Origin: Lysobacterales bacterium
Lineage (GTDB): Bacteria > Pseudomonadota > Gammaproteobacteria > Xanthomonadales > SZUA-36
Length of the DNA stretch: 64,000 nt
NCBI GenBank assembly: GCA_013042915.1
Contig: JABDPF010000048.1
Coordinates: forward strand, 1 to 64,000
Reading direction: 5' to 3'
Part shown: piece after piece, positions 32,105-40,673 of the stretch
Layout of the letters: each line of letters starts with the position of its first letter
How positions within the stretch are numbered: position 1 is the first letter of the stretch
Notes under the pieces: generated by a model
Databases searched by the model: none
Seen by the model: only the letters and a program-made list of their open reading frames with translations
What the model was told of the DNA's origin: nothing
Made by a program: the position numbers and the translations under genes

Positions 32105-34321
32105 ATGAAGCGTTTTTTCATCATTCCTTCGGTATTGATTCTGATCGGGTGGTTCGCCCCGTCGGCCATGGCGTCACAAGCCCCGGCCGAGCCCAGGGTG
32201 GGTCTCGCGCTGAGCGGTGGCGGAGCGCGCGGCGGCGCCCACATCGGCGTGCTCGAGGCGCTGGAGGAGATGGGGATCGGGGTCGATTACATTGCCGGCA
32301 CCAGCATGGGCGCGGTCATCGGTTCGATGTACGCCAGCGGGTACAGCGCCGCGGAGATCCGTGGGGTGTTCGAAACGATGGACTGGGAATGGGCGCTCAG
32401 TGACAAGCCAGAGCGCGTGGACTGGACCATGCGAAGTAAAGAGCTCGAGTCCCAGTTTCTCGTACCCCTGCGCGTGGGGCTGAACAAGGGCAAAATCCAA
32501 CTTCCGCTCGGCGCAATCGAGGGCCAGCACCTCGACCAGGTTCTGCGCGAAATCCTGCTGCCGGTCGTCGAGACCCGGGATTTCGATGATCTGCCGATTC
32601 CATTTCGAGCCGTGGCGACCGACTTGGCATCAGGCGAGGCCGTCGTCCTGACTGAGGGCAGCCTGCCGGACGCGGTTCGCGCCAGCATGTCGGTGCCGGG
32701 TGTGTTCTCCCCGGTCGAAATCCACGGCCGACTGCTGGTGGATGGTGGAATGGCCAATAATCTGCCGGTGGACATCGTGCGGGAAATGGGGGCGGACATC
32801 GTCATCGCGGTGGACATCTCGAGCCAGATGCTCAGCCGGGAGCAGTTGACCTCGGTTCTCAGCGTGACCGAGCAGCTCACCAACTTCCTGACCCGTCGAA
32901 CCACCGAGGAGCAGATTGAACGCCTTGGTCCCGGCGACTACCTGCTCGTGCCCGACCTGGGGGGGTTCAGTTCCGCCGATTTCCTCAATGCGCCCAACAT
33001 TATCGAAAAAGGCGCCGAGGCGGCATTCCTTCCCGAATTGGCGCTGCGGGAACTGGCCGACGTAAGACCGGCAAGAACGATTGACTCCCCGGATCCCGTG
33101 GCTGGAGAAGTCACCGTGGAGTTCGTGGAACTCGACAACCGGTCTGTTTTGACGGACGACATTATCCTCTCGCGCCTCGACGTCCAACCCGGGGATACCG
33201 TGGACTTCGCAACCCTGGACCGGAACGTCGACACGATTTACGGCCTCGACGTGTTCCGCTCAGTGACCTACAGCCTCGAACAGAACGATGAGGGGGAGAC
33301 CGGTTTGAGGGTCAAGGCGCCCGCGCGGGAGTGGGGGCCCAACTACTTACAGTTCGGGCTCGAACTATCAAGCAACTTCTCGGGTGATTCGGATTTTATC
33401 CTGGGGGCGGCCTATACCCGCAACGCACTGAACCGCTTGGGTGGTGAGCTTCGCCTGATTGGAAAACTGGGGCGCGAGGACGAGCTCTCCATCGATTTTT
33501 ACCAGCCGGTGGATTCAAAGGCCAACTGGTTCACCGAGTCGGAGGTCTACTGGTCACGCGAGAACTATCGGCTGTGGGAGGGCGATCGCAACGTCGCCGG
33601 CCTCGAAGTGAGTGGTTTGGGCGGTTCGGTTGGCTTCGGGCGCAATTTCAGCACGACCGACCGGTTGCGGTTGAGCTACGTCTTCGGCCGCGGGAATCTC
33701 GAGCTGGTCACCGGTGATCCAGAATTTGCCGACCAGTACGATCAGGACCTCGAAGTGGGCGAGCTGGAATTTCAGTACATTCACGACAGCCTGGACAGCA
33801 TCTGGTTTCCCACCTCGGGAATGCAGCATCGCTTGCACTACCTGCATGCCACCGAGGGGCTAGGCGCTGACAGCGATTACCGTCAGGTCCTCGTCAACGG
33901 CACCCTGGCCTTTTCGATAGGGGCCAACACCGGAGCGCTCAACTACGAGTTGGGTTATAGCCTGGACGATGCAGCGTCGATCGAGCGCTGGTACCGCCTG
34001 GGCGGATTTGGGCGGCTTTCGGGTCTCGCGCCGGACCAGTTGCTGGGTCAGCACGTGGCGTTGGGGACGCTGGCGTTCTACCGTCGCCTGACGGATTGGG
34101 AGCGATTGTCGGCTTTCGCGGGCGCGACGATCGAAGCGGGTAACGTGTGGGACGACAGCGACAGCATCGCTGTCGATGACCTGAGGTATTCCGGCAGCCT
34201 GTTTGTCGGTGCGCAAACGCCCCTGGGCCCGGTTTATGTCGCTGTCGGTTACAGCGACAGTCACGACTTCGCCGCCTATTTCTACCTCGGTAACCCATTC
34301 CGGGTCGGGCGGTTCGACTGA
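32105..34321 (+). CDS. Patatin-like phospholipase with POTRA and outer-membrane barrel (PlpD type)
   Basis: 738 residues from ATG 32105 (GAGGG upstream; an ATG at 32093 adds four residues). Signal peptide to about residue 24. Patatin domain (about 30-300) with oxyanion loop GGGARG, nucleophile Ser in GTSMG and catalytic Asp in DGGMANN. A POTRA-like segment (about 340-400; TVDFATLDRNVDTIYGLDVF) and an Omp85/TamA-type 16-strand barrel follow, ending NPFRVGRFD. This is the type Vd autotransporter layout. The final residue is Asp rather than the usual aromatic. Expected in the outer membrane, presenting or releasing a phospholipase. Confidence 0.9.
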   Translation: MKRFFIIPSVLILIGWFAPSAMASQAPAEPRVGLALSGGGARGGAHIGVLEALEEMGIGVDYIAGTSMGAVIGSMYASGYSAAEIRGVFETMDWEWALSDKPERVDWTMRSKELESQFLVPLRVGLNKGKIQLPLGAIEGQHLDQVLREILLPVVETRDFDDLPIPFRAVATDLASGEAVVLTEGSLPDAVRASMSVPGVFSPVEIHGRLLVDGGMANNLPVDIVREMGADIVIAVDISSQMLSREQLTSVLSVTEQLTNFLTRRTTEEQIERLGPGDYLLVPDLGGFSSADFLNAPNIIEKGAEAAFLPELALRELADVRPARTIDSPDPVAGEVTVEFVELDNRSVLTDDIILSRLDVQPGDTVDFATLDRNVDTIYGLDVFRSVTYSLEQNDEGETGLRVKAPAREWGPNYLQFGLELSSNFSGDSDFILGAAYTRNALNRLGGELRLIGKLGREDELSIDFYQPVDSKANWFTESEVYWSRENYRLWEGDRNVAGLEVSGLGGSVGFGRNFSTTDRLRLSYVFGRGNLELVTGDPEFADQYDQDLEVGELEFQYIHDSLDSIWFPTSGMQHRLHYLHATEGLGADSDYRQVLVNGTLAFSIGANTGALNYELGYSLDDAASIERWYRLGGFGRLSGLAPDQLLGQHVALGTLAFYRRLTDWERLSAFAGATIEAGNVWDDSDSIAVDDLRYSGSLFVGAQTPLGPVYVAVGYSDSHDFAAYFYLGNPFRVGRFD

Positions 34322-34409
34322 ACAGTTGCCGCCCCCGCCTGGCAAGGTCGAGCGCAGCGCCGATCAAGAAGGAGGTGCGAAGTTACCGCAGCCAAACGGC
34401 ACCCATTCC

Positions 34410-34437
34410 TTGTGAAGTTGAAAAAAACGCCTATTAT
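34410..34437 (+). promoter_or_regulatory. Promoter candidate for dodecin
   Basis: TTGTGA (34410-34415), 16-nt spacer, TATTAT (34432-34437); the -10 matches 5/6 of the consensus. Transcription would start about 30 nt before the dodecin ATG. Confidence 0.5.
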
Positions 34438-34475
34438 CGAAAGTGACCGTTCCCATCATCGAAAGGAGAAAGACC

Positions 34476-34682
34476 ATGTCAGTAGCTCGCGTAACCGAAA
34501 TCATTTCCTCGTCCAGCGAGTCGTTTGAAGACGCGGTGCGCCAGGGGGTTCGCCGGGCGAACCAGACTCTCAAGGACGTTCGGGGCGCCTGGGTTGAAGG
34601 CCACAAGGTCGTCTGTGACGGCCAGGGGCACATCACCGAATACCGGGTGATCCTGAAGGTCACCTTCGTACTGAAGGACTGA
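34476..34682 (+). CDS. Dodecin (flavin-storage dodecamer subunit)
   Basis: 68 residues, the standard dodecin size: MSVARVTEIISSSSESFEDA, one helix, then three strands with the conserved GAWVEGHKVVCDGQGHITEYRV region. The tryptophan (residue 39) stacks on bound flavin in the known structures. AAAGGAGAAAG before ATG 34476 is a strong ribosome binding site. Binds riboflavin/FMN and limits free flavin damage. Monocistronic. Confidence 0.95.
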   Translation: MSVARVTEIISSSSESFEDAVRQGVRRANQTLKDVRGAWVEGHKVVCDGQGHITEYRVILKVTFVLKD

Positions 34683-34705
34683 ACAGCGAGAAAGATCGAC
34701 AGATT

Positions 34706-34738
34706 CGGGTCCGGGACGAGGGAGATGCCCGGCACCCG
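34706..34738. other. Imperfect hairpin between dodecin and the convergent gene
   Basis: CGGGTCCGGG (34706-34715) pairs with CCCGGCACCCG (34728-34738) with one bulge. No T run on either side, so only a possible terminator for dodecin. Confidence 0.3.
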
Positions 34739-34754
34739 GATGGTGCGCGGTTGC

Positions 34755-35201
34755 TTACTGGTAGCGCTCGCCCTCGAGCTCGATCCAGCCGTGTCGTCGC
34801 TGCATGCTCGAATCTCGGTGTGTGCCGCGAATGATCCCGCCTAACTCGGTCCACTGGTAGTTGCCGCGCACCGTCACGTGGTCACGCGTCGTGACCGGCA
34901 CCGGTTTTGCGACACGGTGCTTGTGCGAGACCAGAATGAGTTGGCCGTTCGACAAGCGCATCTGGAATTCCTGGTGGCCCTCGTTGCCTTCCGTCGGACG
35001 AATCGTGCGCACGACTTCGCCGTCGACCTCGACCATGATGTCCGACTGCTTGGCGTAGAAAGCTTGTGCAACGACGTGAACGCCGGGCTCGACGTCATAA
35101 CCCGGCACAGAATGCCAGGTCCAGCCCAATACGATGAATATCGCCACGGCGACAATGCCGACAGTGAGAACTGGCGATGATTTTCCCTTCTTTTTTGGCA
35201 T
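34755..35201 (-). CDS. Membrane-anchored DUF3465-like protein
   Basis: 148 residues: basic start (MPKKKGKSS), one membrane helix (about 12-28), then a periplasmic beta domain with LSNGQLILVSHKHR, DHVTVRGNYQWTELGGIIRGTHRD and a closing HGWIELEGERYQ. The latter segments resemble the DUF3465 family, a small OB-like domain of unknown role. It follows the rhomboid gene by 19 nt on the same strand, so the two probably share a transcript. Confidence 0.75.
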   Translation of the reverse strand: MPKKKGKSSPVLTVGIVAVAIFIVLGWTWHSVPGYDVEPGVHVVAQAFYAKQSDIMVEVDGEVVRTIRPTEGNEGHQEFQMRLSNGQLILVSHKHRVAKPVPVTTRDHVTVRGNYQWTELGGIIRGTHRDSSMQRRHGWIELEGERYQ

Positions 35202-35220
35202 GACGCCGCAGCTCCGTAGG

Positions 35221-35835
35221 CTAACGTTTCCAAGTCATGCCCAATCTCCAGCCCCATCGATATAGTAATACAGCGCCGAAAACCATACCACCGAGGTGCG
35301 CGAAATGTGCGATTCCCGGCATGGTTCGCGTGAATCCGAGGATCAATTCGATACCGCCATAAATCAACACAAACCACTTTGCTTTGATGGGAATAGGTAG
35401 AAATATCAAAAAGATACGATTCTCTGGCCACAACACGCCATAAGCCAGCAGTAAGCCGAAAACACCCCCCGAAGCACCGATTGTCGGATAAACACCACCT
35501 TCCATCAGTTGGACCAGTAATTGGACGATTCCAGCCCCTAGCACGCACACCCCGTAATAGAGGGCGAACCGTTGGCTGCCCCAGGCACGTTCCAGCGGGG
35601 TGCCGAACATCCAGACGGCAAACATGTTGAAAAACAGGTGGTTGAAACTGCCGTGCAGGAATCCGTACGTGATGAGTTGGAACACGGCAAACACGCCGCT
35701 TTCCAGTGGCCACAACATGAAGCCCATCGGCTGAAACCCGGTGAGGTACAGCGCCGCGCAGACGACCATGACGCCAAGCGACACCGGTGTGTCGGTCAAT
35801 GTCGATGCGCCAGGGTTGATGGGAACTCGGTTCAA
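35221..35835 (-). CDS. Rhomboid-family intramembrane serine protease
   Basis: 204 residues, six membrane helices. The catalytic serine is in YPTIGASGGVFGLL and the histidine in AHFAHLGGMVFGA; the NHLFFNMFAVWMFG helix supplies the His/Asn oxyanion residues. All active-site elements are intact. The wide spacing and ordinary HLGG motif make it a general rhomboid rather than a rhombosortase. First gene of a two-gene unit with the DUF3465-like protein. Confidence 0.93.
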   Translation of the reverse strand: MNRVPINPGASTLTDTPVSLGVMVVCAALYLTGFQPMGFMLWPLESGVFAVFQLITYGFLHGSFNHLFFNMFAVWMFGTPLERAWGSQRFALYYGVCVLGAGIVQLLVQLMEGGVYPTIGASGGVFGLLLAYGVLWPENRIFLIFLPIPIKAKWFVLIYGGIELILGFTRTMPGIAHFAHLGGMVFGAVLLYRWGWRLGMTWKR

Positions 35836-35911
35836 AGGGTCTCTCCGCTAAACCCGGATCATATTACAATAGCCGGTCACGGGTAGGTACCGCCCAGATA
35901 AGGGAGACACG

Positions 35912-36523
35912 ATGAACACAGCGCCGGGTCACATTCGACGGGTCACCGTCTATGCCTCGTCCAGCAATGCACTCGCGACCGACTACTACGCCGCCGCCGA
36001 GCGCCTGGGTGAGGTGTTGGGCAAGGCTGGCGTGGAGATCGTCTATGGCGGCGGCCGGGTCGGGCTGATGGGCGCCATGGCGGACCGGGCCCTGGCTGAG
36101 GGCGCGCACGTTCATGGCGTGATCCCGGACTTTCTCAATACCGTGGAACACGGTCATGCCGGCCTGACACGACTCGAGGTGGTCAAAGACATGCGCGAGA
36201 GAAAACACCTGATGATCGCCAACTCCGATGCCGTGATTGCGCTGCCCGGGGGCAGTGGTACCCTTGAAGAACTGCTCGAGGTGATCACGCTCAAGCGTCT
36301 GGGCCAGTTTCTCGGCCCCATCGTGATGCTCAACACCCGGGGCTACTACGACCGGCTGACCGGCTTTCTCGAGAACGCGGTGGCGGAAAGCTTCATGGCC
36401 GATCAACACCTGAAGATGTGGTCCTTGGTGGATGAACCGATACAAGTGTTGCAGGCTTTTCGGGACGCTTCCGCCTGGAGCACGGACGCGCGCCATTTTG
36501 CCGCGGTGAGAACCCCATCGTGA
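35912..36523 (+). CDS. LOG-family nucleotide phosphoribohydrolase (TIGR00730 type)
   Basis: 203 residues. Hallmarks: YGGGRVGLMGAMADRAL (about 47-63) and PGGSGTLEELLEVI (about 111-124), the phosphate-binding and catalytic motifs of LOG enzymes, formerly misnamed lysine decarboxylases. These hydrolyse nucleoside 5'-monophosphates, releasing base or cytokinin. GGGAGA precedes the ATG. Its stop overlaps the GTG start of the next gene (GTGA). Confidence 0.93.
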   Translation: MNTAPGHIRRVTVYASSSNALATDYYAAAERLGEVLGKAGVEIVYGGGRVGLMGAMADRALAEGAHVHGVIPDFLNTVEHGHAGLTRLEVVKDMRERKHLMIANSDAVIALPGGSGTLEELLEVITLKRLGQFLGPIVMLNTRGYYDRLTGFLENAVAESFMADQHLKMWSLVDEPIQVLQAFRDASAWSTDARHFAAVRTPS

Positions 36524-37374
36524 ATGACGCGAAGAAAACCGCCTACGTGACCCTGCCGCCCTCGGCCGGTATGGGCTGGCTGGCGCAAAGCCTGCGCCTG
36601 CTTCGCGAGCAGGCCGGCCGCCTTCTTCTGATCGCGATGCTGATGCAATTGCTGCTGGGCCTCGTGCAGGTGCCCTTGCTGGGCCTGTTTGTCATCCTGG
36701 CTGTGCCCGCCTTGAGCGCCGGTATCCTGGAGGCTTTCCACCGGGTGCGTGGCGGCAGATCGGCGGCGCTGGTGCTGCTGTTTCTGCCAATCGCGTCCCG
36801 CGCGCACCTGGGGCGATTCATGGCGATGGGCGCGCTGGTGATCGTGATCAGCATCGTCTGCATCTCTTTCGTGGTCGGCGCTACCACCGAGATCGACGAG
36901 GCGCTGATGCTGCGCTTGCAGCAAGGGGATATGGCGGCGTTCGAAGAGATCGACCCGACGTTCATCACCCGGCTGTTCGCCGCGTTTGCCATCAGCGTAG
37001 CCATCAGCGGAACGCTGACCTTTTTCTCTATTCCACTGGTATGGTTTTACGACCGCCCGCTGGGTGGAGCGCTTGGCGAGGGCCTGAAAGCCTTGCTGGT
37101 GAACTGGAAGCCGATGCTCGTGCTGGGGCTCGGCCTGGTGGTCATTTTCCTGCCGCTTTCCCTGCTCATCGGTCTGCTGATGCCGGTCGCACTGGGCGAG
37201 GGGATCGGTGGAATGGTTGGAATGGGGCTGTTGATGGTCATCCTGCTGCTGTTCCAGCTGCTGCTGTTCGGCACGCAATACTGCTCGTTCGCCGAGATCT
37301 ATTCTCTGCCGGCTGTGCCGGATTCTCCCACCAAGCTCGAACCGCCAGACGACGAGAGTCAGTTACTGGCCTGA
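36520..37374 (+). CDS. BPSS1780-like multispanning membrane protein
   Basis: 284 residues starting at GTG 36520 (MNDAKKTAYVTLPPSAGMGW). Six hydrophobic segments with an interruption around residues 120-150. The N-terminal motif GMGWLAQSLRLLREQAGRLL and helix pattern fit the BPSS1780 family of unknown function. Translationally coupled to the LOG gene; its last 16 bp overlap the 3' end of tatC on the other strand. Confidence 0.75.
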   Translation: MNDAKKTAYVTLPPSAGMGWLAQSLRLLREQAGRLLLIAMLMQLLLGLVQVPLLGLFVILAVPALSAGILEAFHRVRGGRSAALVLLFLPIASRAHLGRFMAMGALVIVISIVCISFVVGATTEIDEALMLRLQQGDMAAFEEIDPTFITRLFAAFAISVAISGTLTFFSIPLVWFYDRPLGGALGEGLKALLVNWKPMLVLGLGLVVIFLPLSLLIGLLMPVALGEGIGGMVGMGLLMVILLLFQLLLFGTQYCSFAEIYSLPAVPDSPTKLEPPDDESQLLA

Positions 37375-38132
37375 TCGGTCTCCTCCTCGGTGGCCTCGGA
37401 CGTTTCGCGGTGGGGCAGCAGGATGCCCGACATCAACAGGCCGATCTCGAAGAGCGCCCACATCGGCAGCGCCAGCAACGTTTGTGAGATCACGTCCGGC
37501 GGCGTCAGCACCATGCCCACTGCGAAAGCCCCCACCACCACGTAGGCCCGCATCTTGCGCAGCTTGGCGACCGTGGTCACGCCCGTCGCCACCAGGATGA
37601 TGGTGGCAATCGGCACCTCGAACGCGATGCCGAACGCGAGGAACAGCGTGATCACGAAATCGAGGTACTTGCTGATGTCGGTCATCACCGTGACGCCTTC
37701 CGGGGCGACCCGTGTGAAGAAGCCGAATACCAGCGGAAAGACCAGGAAGTAGGCAAACGCGCAGCCGGTGTAAAACAGCAGCACGCTGGTGTAGAGCAGG
37801 GGACGCGCCAATCGCTTCTCTTCGCGATAGAGGGCAGGCGCGACGAAGGCCCACAGCTGATAGATCACGATGGGGATGGCGAGGATCAGGGCCAGCAGCA
37901 GGGCAAGTTTGAACGGGGTCAGGAACGGCGAGGCGACATCGATGGCGATCATGCTGCTGCCCTCGGGCAGCACAGCCGTCAGCGGAGCGGCCAGCGTGGC
38001 ATACAGTTTTCGTGCAAAGGGCAGCAGCATGATCAGGATGATCAGCACTGCCGCGGCTGCCTTCAGCAATCGCCCCCGCAGTTCGACGAGGTGTTCGATA
38101 AAACTGAGTTCCTGGTCTTCGGGATTATTCAC
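37359..38132 (-). CDS. tatC: Sec-independent translocase TatC
   Basis: 257 residues, six membrane helices. TatC binds twin-arginine signal peptides. Family marks: FIEHLVELRGRLL near the N-terminus (the E and R of the signal-binding site), YQLWAFVAPALYREEKR, and AFGIAFEVPIATIIL. The cytosolic tail is acidic (EATEEETDQ). The start overlaps the tatB end by 8 bp. Confidence 0.96.
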   Translation of the reverse strand: MNNPEDQELSFIEHLVELRGRLLKAAAAVLIILIMLLPFARKLYATLAAPLTAVLPEGSSMIAIDVASPFLTPFKLALLLALILAIPIVIYQLWAFVAPALYREEKRLARPLLYTSVLLFYTGCAFAYFLVFPLVFGFFTRVAPEGVTVMTDISKYLDFVITLFLAFGIAFEVPIATIILVATGVTTVAKLRKMRAYVVVGAFAVGMVLTPPDVISQTLLALPMWALFEIGLLMSGILLPHRETSEATEEETDQASN

Positions 38133-38448
38133 GGTCGGGTTCGGCCTTACCCTCGGGGGCGGCCTTGTCGGAGGCTTTCAGTGGATCGAAATCCTTCGCT
38201 GCCTGCACGCCGCTTTTCAGGCTTTCGGTTGCCCCCTTGACCTCTTTTTCGAAATGGCGAAGGGGCTCCTTGAGTTCTTCGGCTCGCATCTCAGCCTCGA
38301 TCTGGCGTTTCAGGCTGAGCCAGCTGCTGCGTGCCTTACGCGCCATCCCGCCCAACGTGCGGGCGACACGGGGCAGCCGCTCCGGCCCGAGGACCATAAG
38401 GCCCACCAGAGACAGCAGCAGGATTTCGGTAAAACCTACGTCGAACAT
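38125..38448 (-). CDS. tatB: Sec-independent translocase TatB
   Basis: 107 residues from ATG 38448: MFDVGFTEILLLSLVGLMVLGPERLP is the TatB membrane helix with the conserved Glu8 and GPERLP hinge, followed by an amphipathic helix (VARTLGGMARKARSSWLSLK) and a charged, disordered tail. It lies 10 nt after tatA and overlaps tatC. Confidence 0.95.
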   Translation of the reverse strand: MFDVGFTEILLLSLVGLMVLGPERLPRVARTLGGMARKARSSWLSLKRQIEAEMRAEELKEPLRHFEKEVKGATESLKSGVQAAKDFDPLKASDKAAPEGKAEPDRE

Positions 38449-38458
38449 GGGCCGGGCT

Positions 38459-38704
38459 TCAGCCGCTGAGTTCTTTCTCGCGTGCCTCGTCCTCCGCGTT
38501 CGCCTTGGCGGCGGGTTCGGACGTGATCTGGTCGGGTTCCAGCGTTTCCTCTTCCTTCTGCTCGTCTTCCATTCCTTTACGGAAACCCTTGACGGCGGCA
38601 CCGAGGTCGCCGCCCATGTTGCGCAGGCGTTTGGTGCCGAAGACCAGTACAACGATGAGCAGCAGGATCAATAACTGCCACATGCTGATTCCACCAATTC
38701 CCAT
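38459..38704 (-). CDS. tatA: Sec-independent translocase TatA
   Basis: 81 residues: [20 protein letters not shown] membrane helix, FGTKRLR hinge, amphipathic helix with [15 protein letters not shown], acidic tail. Gln10 in the helix is typical of TatA. CGGAG precedes the ATG. First gene of tatABC; TatA polymerises to form the conducting assembly. Confidence 0.95.
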   Translation of the reverse strand: MGIGGISMWQLLILLLIVVLVFGTKRLRNMGGDLGAAVKGFRKGMEDEQKEEETLEPDQITSEPAAKANAEDEAREKELSG

Positions 38705-38781
38705 AAGAATACTCCGTGTTGCAGATAGGCAAGTTTAACGCAAACCGCCGCTGCGGGGTTCGCGGGGAAACTTTCCGGGGC

Positions 38782-40380
38782 TCAGAAGCGGCGGACGAAA
38801 ACCAGCCCGGTGAAAAGCAGGAGCAGCGCGGTCAGGATCAGGCCGCCGCGGCCCAGGCTCGGAATGCCCTCGAAGAAGATGGTGTTGGTCACCGTGCAGG
38901 AAAGCGTGTCGCCGCCTGGAAACAGTGGAGTCCAGTCCTGGCAGTCGCTGGTGGATTCGATGGCGCTGCTTTGAGGCATGGCCACGACCCGGCACTCTGA
39001 AGTGCCGTCCGATCGCGGTTCGACGGTGGCCGTCTGAGCGGGCGAGTCCGGTTCAACCAACCAGGACCAGGCCATCTCACCAAACTGCCACGTGCCGTCG
39101 CCTCCGAGAATATTTCGACAGCGCAGGTCGACTAAGACCTCGGCGCCGAAAAACTCGACGTCTTCACCGCCCACCCAGGTGGAGGCGACTTCGAGTTGCA
39201 CCGCCTCGGGGTAGTTGCGGATCACGCAGAGGTTTTCCTGGCCGGCCGAAACACCAGTAAACGCGCACTGGGTCTGGCTGGCCTCACAGGTGCCGGTCGA
39301 GAAGCATTCGTAAGTAGCAAAGTATTCGCCCGGGGTATCCTCCCAAACCACGCAGTCCAGCTCGCCGTCGGTGAATTCGCTGACGGTGAACGTGACCTCG
39401 GGCCCGCTGCCGGGCTGGGTGGTGATCGATTGCTGCAGCGGCAGGCCGGAAGTGCACTGTATGTTCAGTGTCGCCGGGAGCGAATCGTTTCCGTCCGCGA
39501 AGGCTTTCTGCACCGTGAACTGGGCCGTATCGCCGCCGCTGGTTGCGCAGCCGCGCGGCACGGTGATGGCGAGGCTTTCGAAGCCGGCTTCGCCTGTCTG
39601 CTGCACAGCGGATGCGTTGCCGGTCGATGTATCGAGCTTCATCACCTGGCTGGTGAGCGGCGTGCCGATTCTCGGATCGCGGCGGTCGGTGATGGCCCAC
39701 AGTTGGCCCTGGTCGTCGAATGCGAGGCCGCCTTCAGAGTAATCGCCAGCGGCCGCGCCAAGCGGTCCGATCGGTGCGGCAGTACCGGTTTCGATATCGA
39801 TCTGGAACAGGCTGCGCGAATCGACCCCTAGCTCGCTGTCGAGACCATTGCCCAGGCCGTAAAGCTGCACCGGGTTTTCCCCGTAGGCGGCGATGGCGCT
39901 GATGTTTGCTCCCAGGCTTCCTTCCGTGCCGATCAGGGTGGCTTTGCCGTCCAGTCCCAGCCGGTACAGTGAACCGCGAGTTACCGAGGTGACGTACAGG
40001 CTGCCGTCACAGGTAAACGTCATGCCGAAGTCGTTCCGGCCGCCGAAGGGCAGTCCCGAAATCACGACCTCTTCCTCGGCCAGGATGAAGCCGTTGTCGG
40101 GGTTGATCGGAAACAGCGTCATGGCCTCGTCATCGACGCCGTACAGCGTGCCGTCCGGTGCGAAGGCCAATCCCTCCACGTCGGAGCGGATGACGCCCTG
40201 CGAGTTGACGCGGCCGATGCGGGTCTCGGCCCCGGTGGCCAGGTCGATCCGGTAAAGGCTGTCGAAGGTGAGGTCATCCGGCCCGTCGGAGTTGATGCTG
40301 TAGCCCACCGGCGCCGCGGAAGCCACGGCAGTGACCGCGGACAGCAGGGACAGCATCAGCATTTTGACGATCTTGGGCAT
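38782..40380 (-). CDS. Secreted beta-propeller-like protein with IPTL-CTERM-type sorting tail
   Basis: 532 residues from ATG 40380 (signal peptide MPKIVKMLMLSLLSAVTAVASA). Residues about 30-290 look like a beta-propeller (LATGAETRIGRVNSQG, GLAFAPDGTLYGVDD, GGLAFDDQGQLWAITD). The middle part has several cysteines in short repeats. The tail GIPSLGRGGLILTALLLLFTG ending VRRF matches the tripartite IPTL-CTERM pattern: motif, membrane helix, basic end. Such tails are usually processed by an exosortase, none of which is in the window. Likely surface-exported; function unknown. Confidence 0.78.
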   Translation of the reverse strand: MPKIVKMLMLSLLSAVTAVASAAPVGYSINSDGPDDLTFDSLYRIDLATGAETRIGRVNSQGVIRSDVEGLAFAPDGTLYGVDDEAMTLFPINPDNGFILAEEEVVISGLPFGGRNDFGMTFTCDGSLYVTSVTRGSLYRLGLDGKATLIGTEGSLGANISAIAAYGENPVQLYGLGNGLDSELGVDSRSLFQIDIETGTAAPIGPLGAAAGDYSEGGLAFDDQGQLWAITDRRDPRIGTPLTSQVMKLDTSTGNASAVQQTGEAGFESLAITVPRGCATSGGDTAQFTVQKAFADGNDSLPATLNIQCTSGLPLQQSITTQPGSGPEVTFTVSEFTDGELDCVVWEDTPGEYFATYECFSTGTCEASQTQCAFTGVSAGQENLCVIRNYPEAVQLEVASTWVGGEDVEFFGAEVLVDLRCRNILGGDGTWQFGEMAWSWLVEPDSPAQTATVEPRSDGTSECRVVAMPQSSAIESTSDCQDWTPLFPGGDTLSCTVTNTIFFEGIPSLGRGGLILTALLLLFTGLVFVRRF

Positions 40381-40673
40381 GGGCGCAGGCCTTAACCTCG
40401 TAGACGGGACGCGGACCGCCATGCTATCAGAATAGATAAATAAAACAAGGTGTTAGTCGGGGTTCATTAATTTTTTCCTATCCGTGTGGCGATTAAACAA
40501 CACGTCGTCCCGAAAGACGTCCTGGCTGAATGCCGGATGTGCCGGGTAAATTACCCGATATTGCAGACCATTACGCGTTTTTCGGCCTGAGGCGTTATCA
40601 TGGAGCCCCTGCTGCGGAGCCCTCTCGCGCGGGTGATGTGGCTTTTTTACAACAGGGACATTCCGGAGTTTAA

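Noticed and set aside
35221-35835. Rhombosortase partner for the CTERM-like protein
   Set aside because: Ordinary rhomboid motifs (GASG, AHLGG, N-helix) and the substrate tail is IPTL-like rather than GlyGly-CTERM.
35912-36523. Lysine decarboxylase (old annotation of this family)
   Set aside because: PGGxGTxxE and GGGRxGLMG are the LOG phosphoribohydrolase motifs; no PLP site is present.
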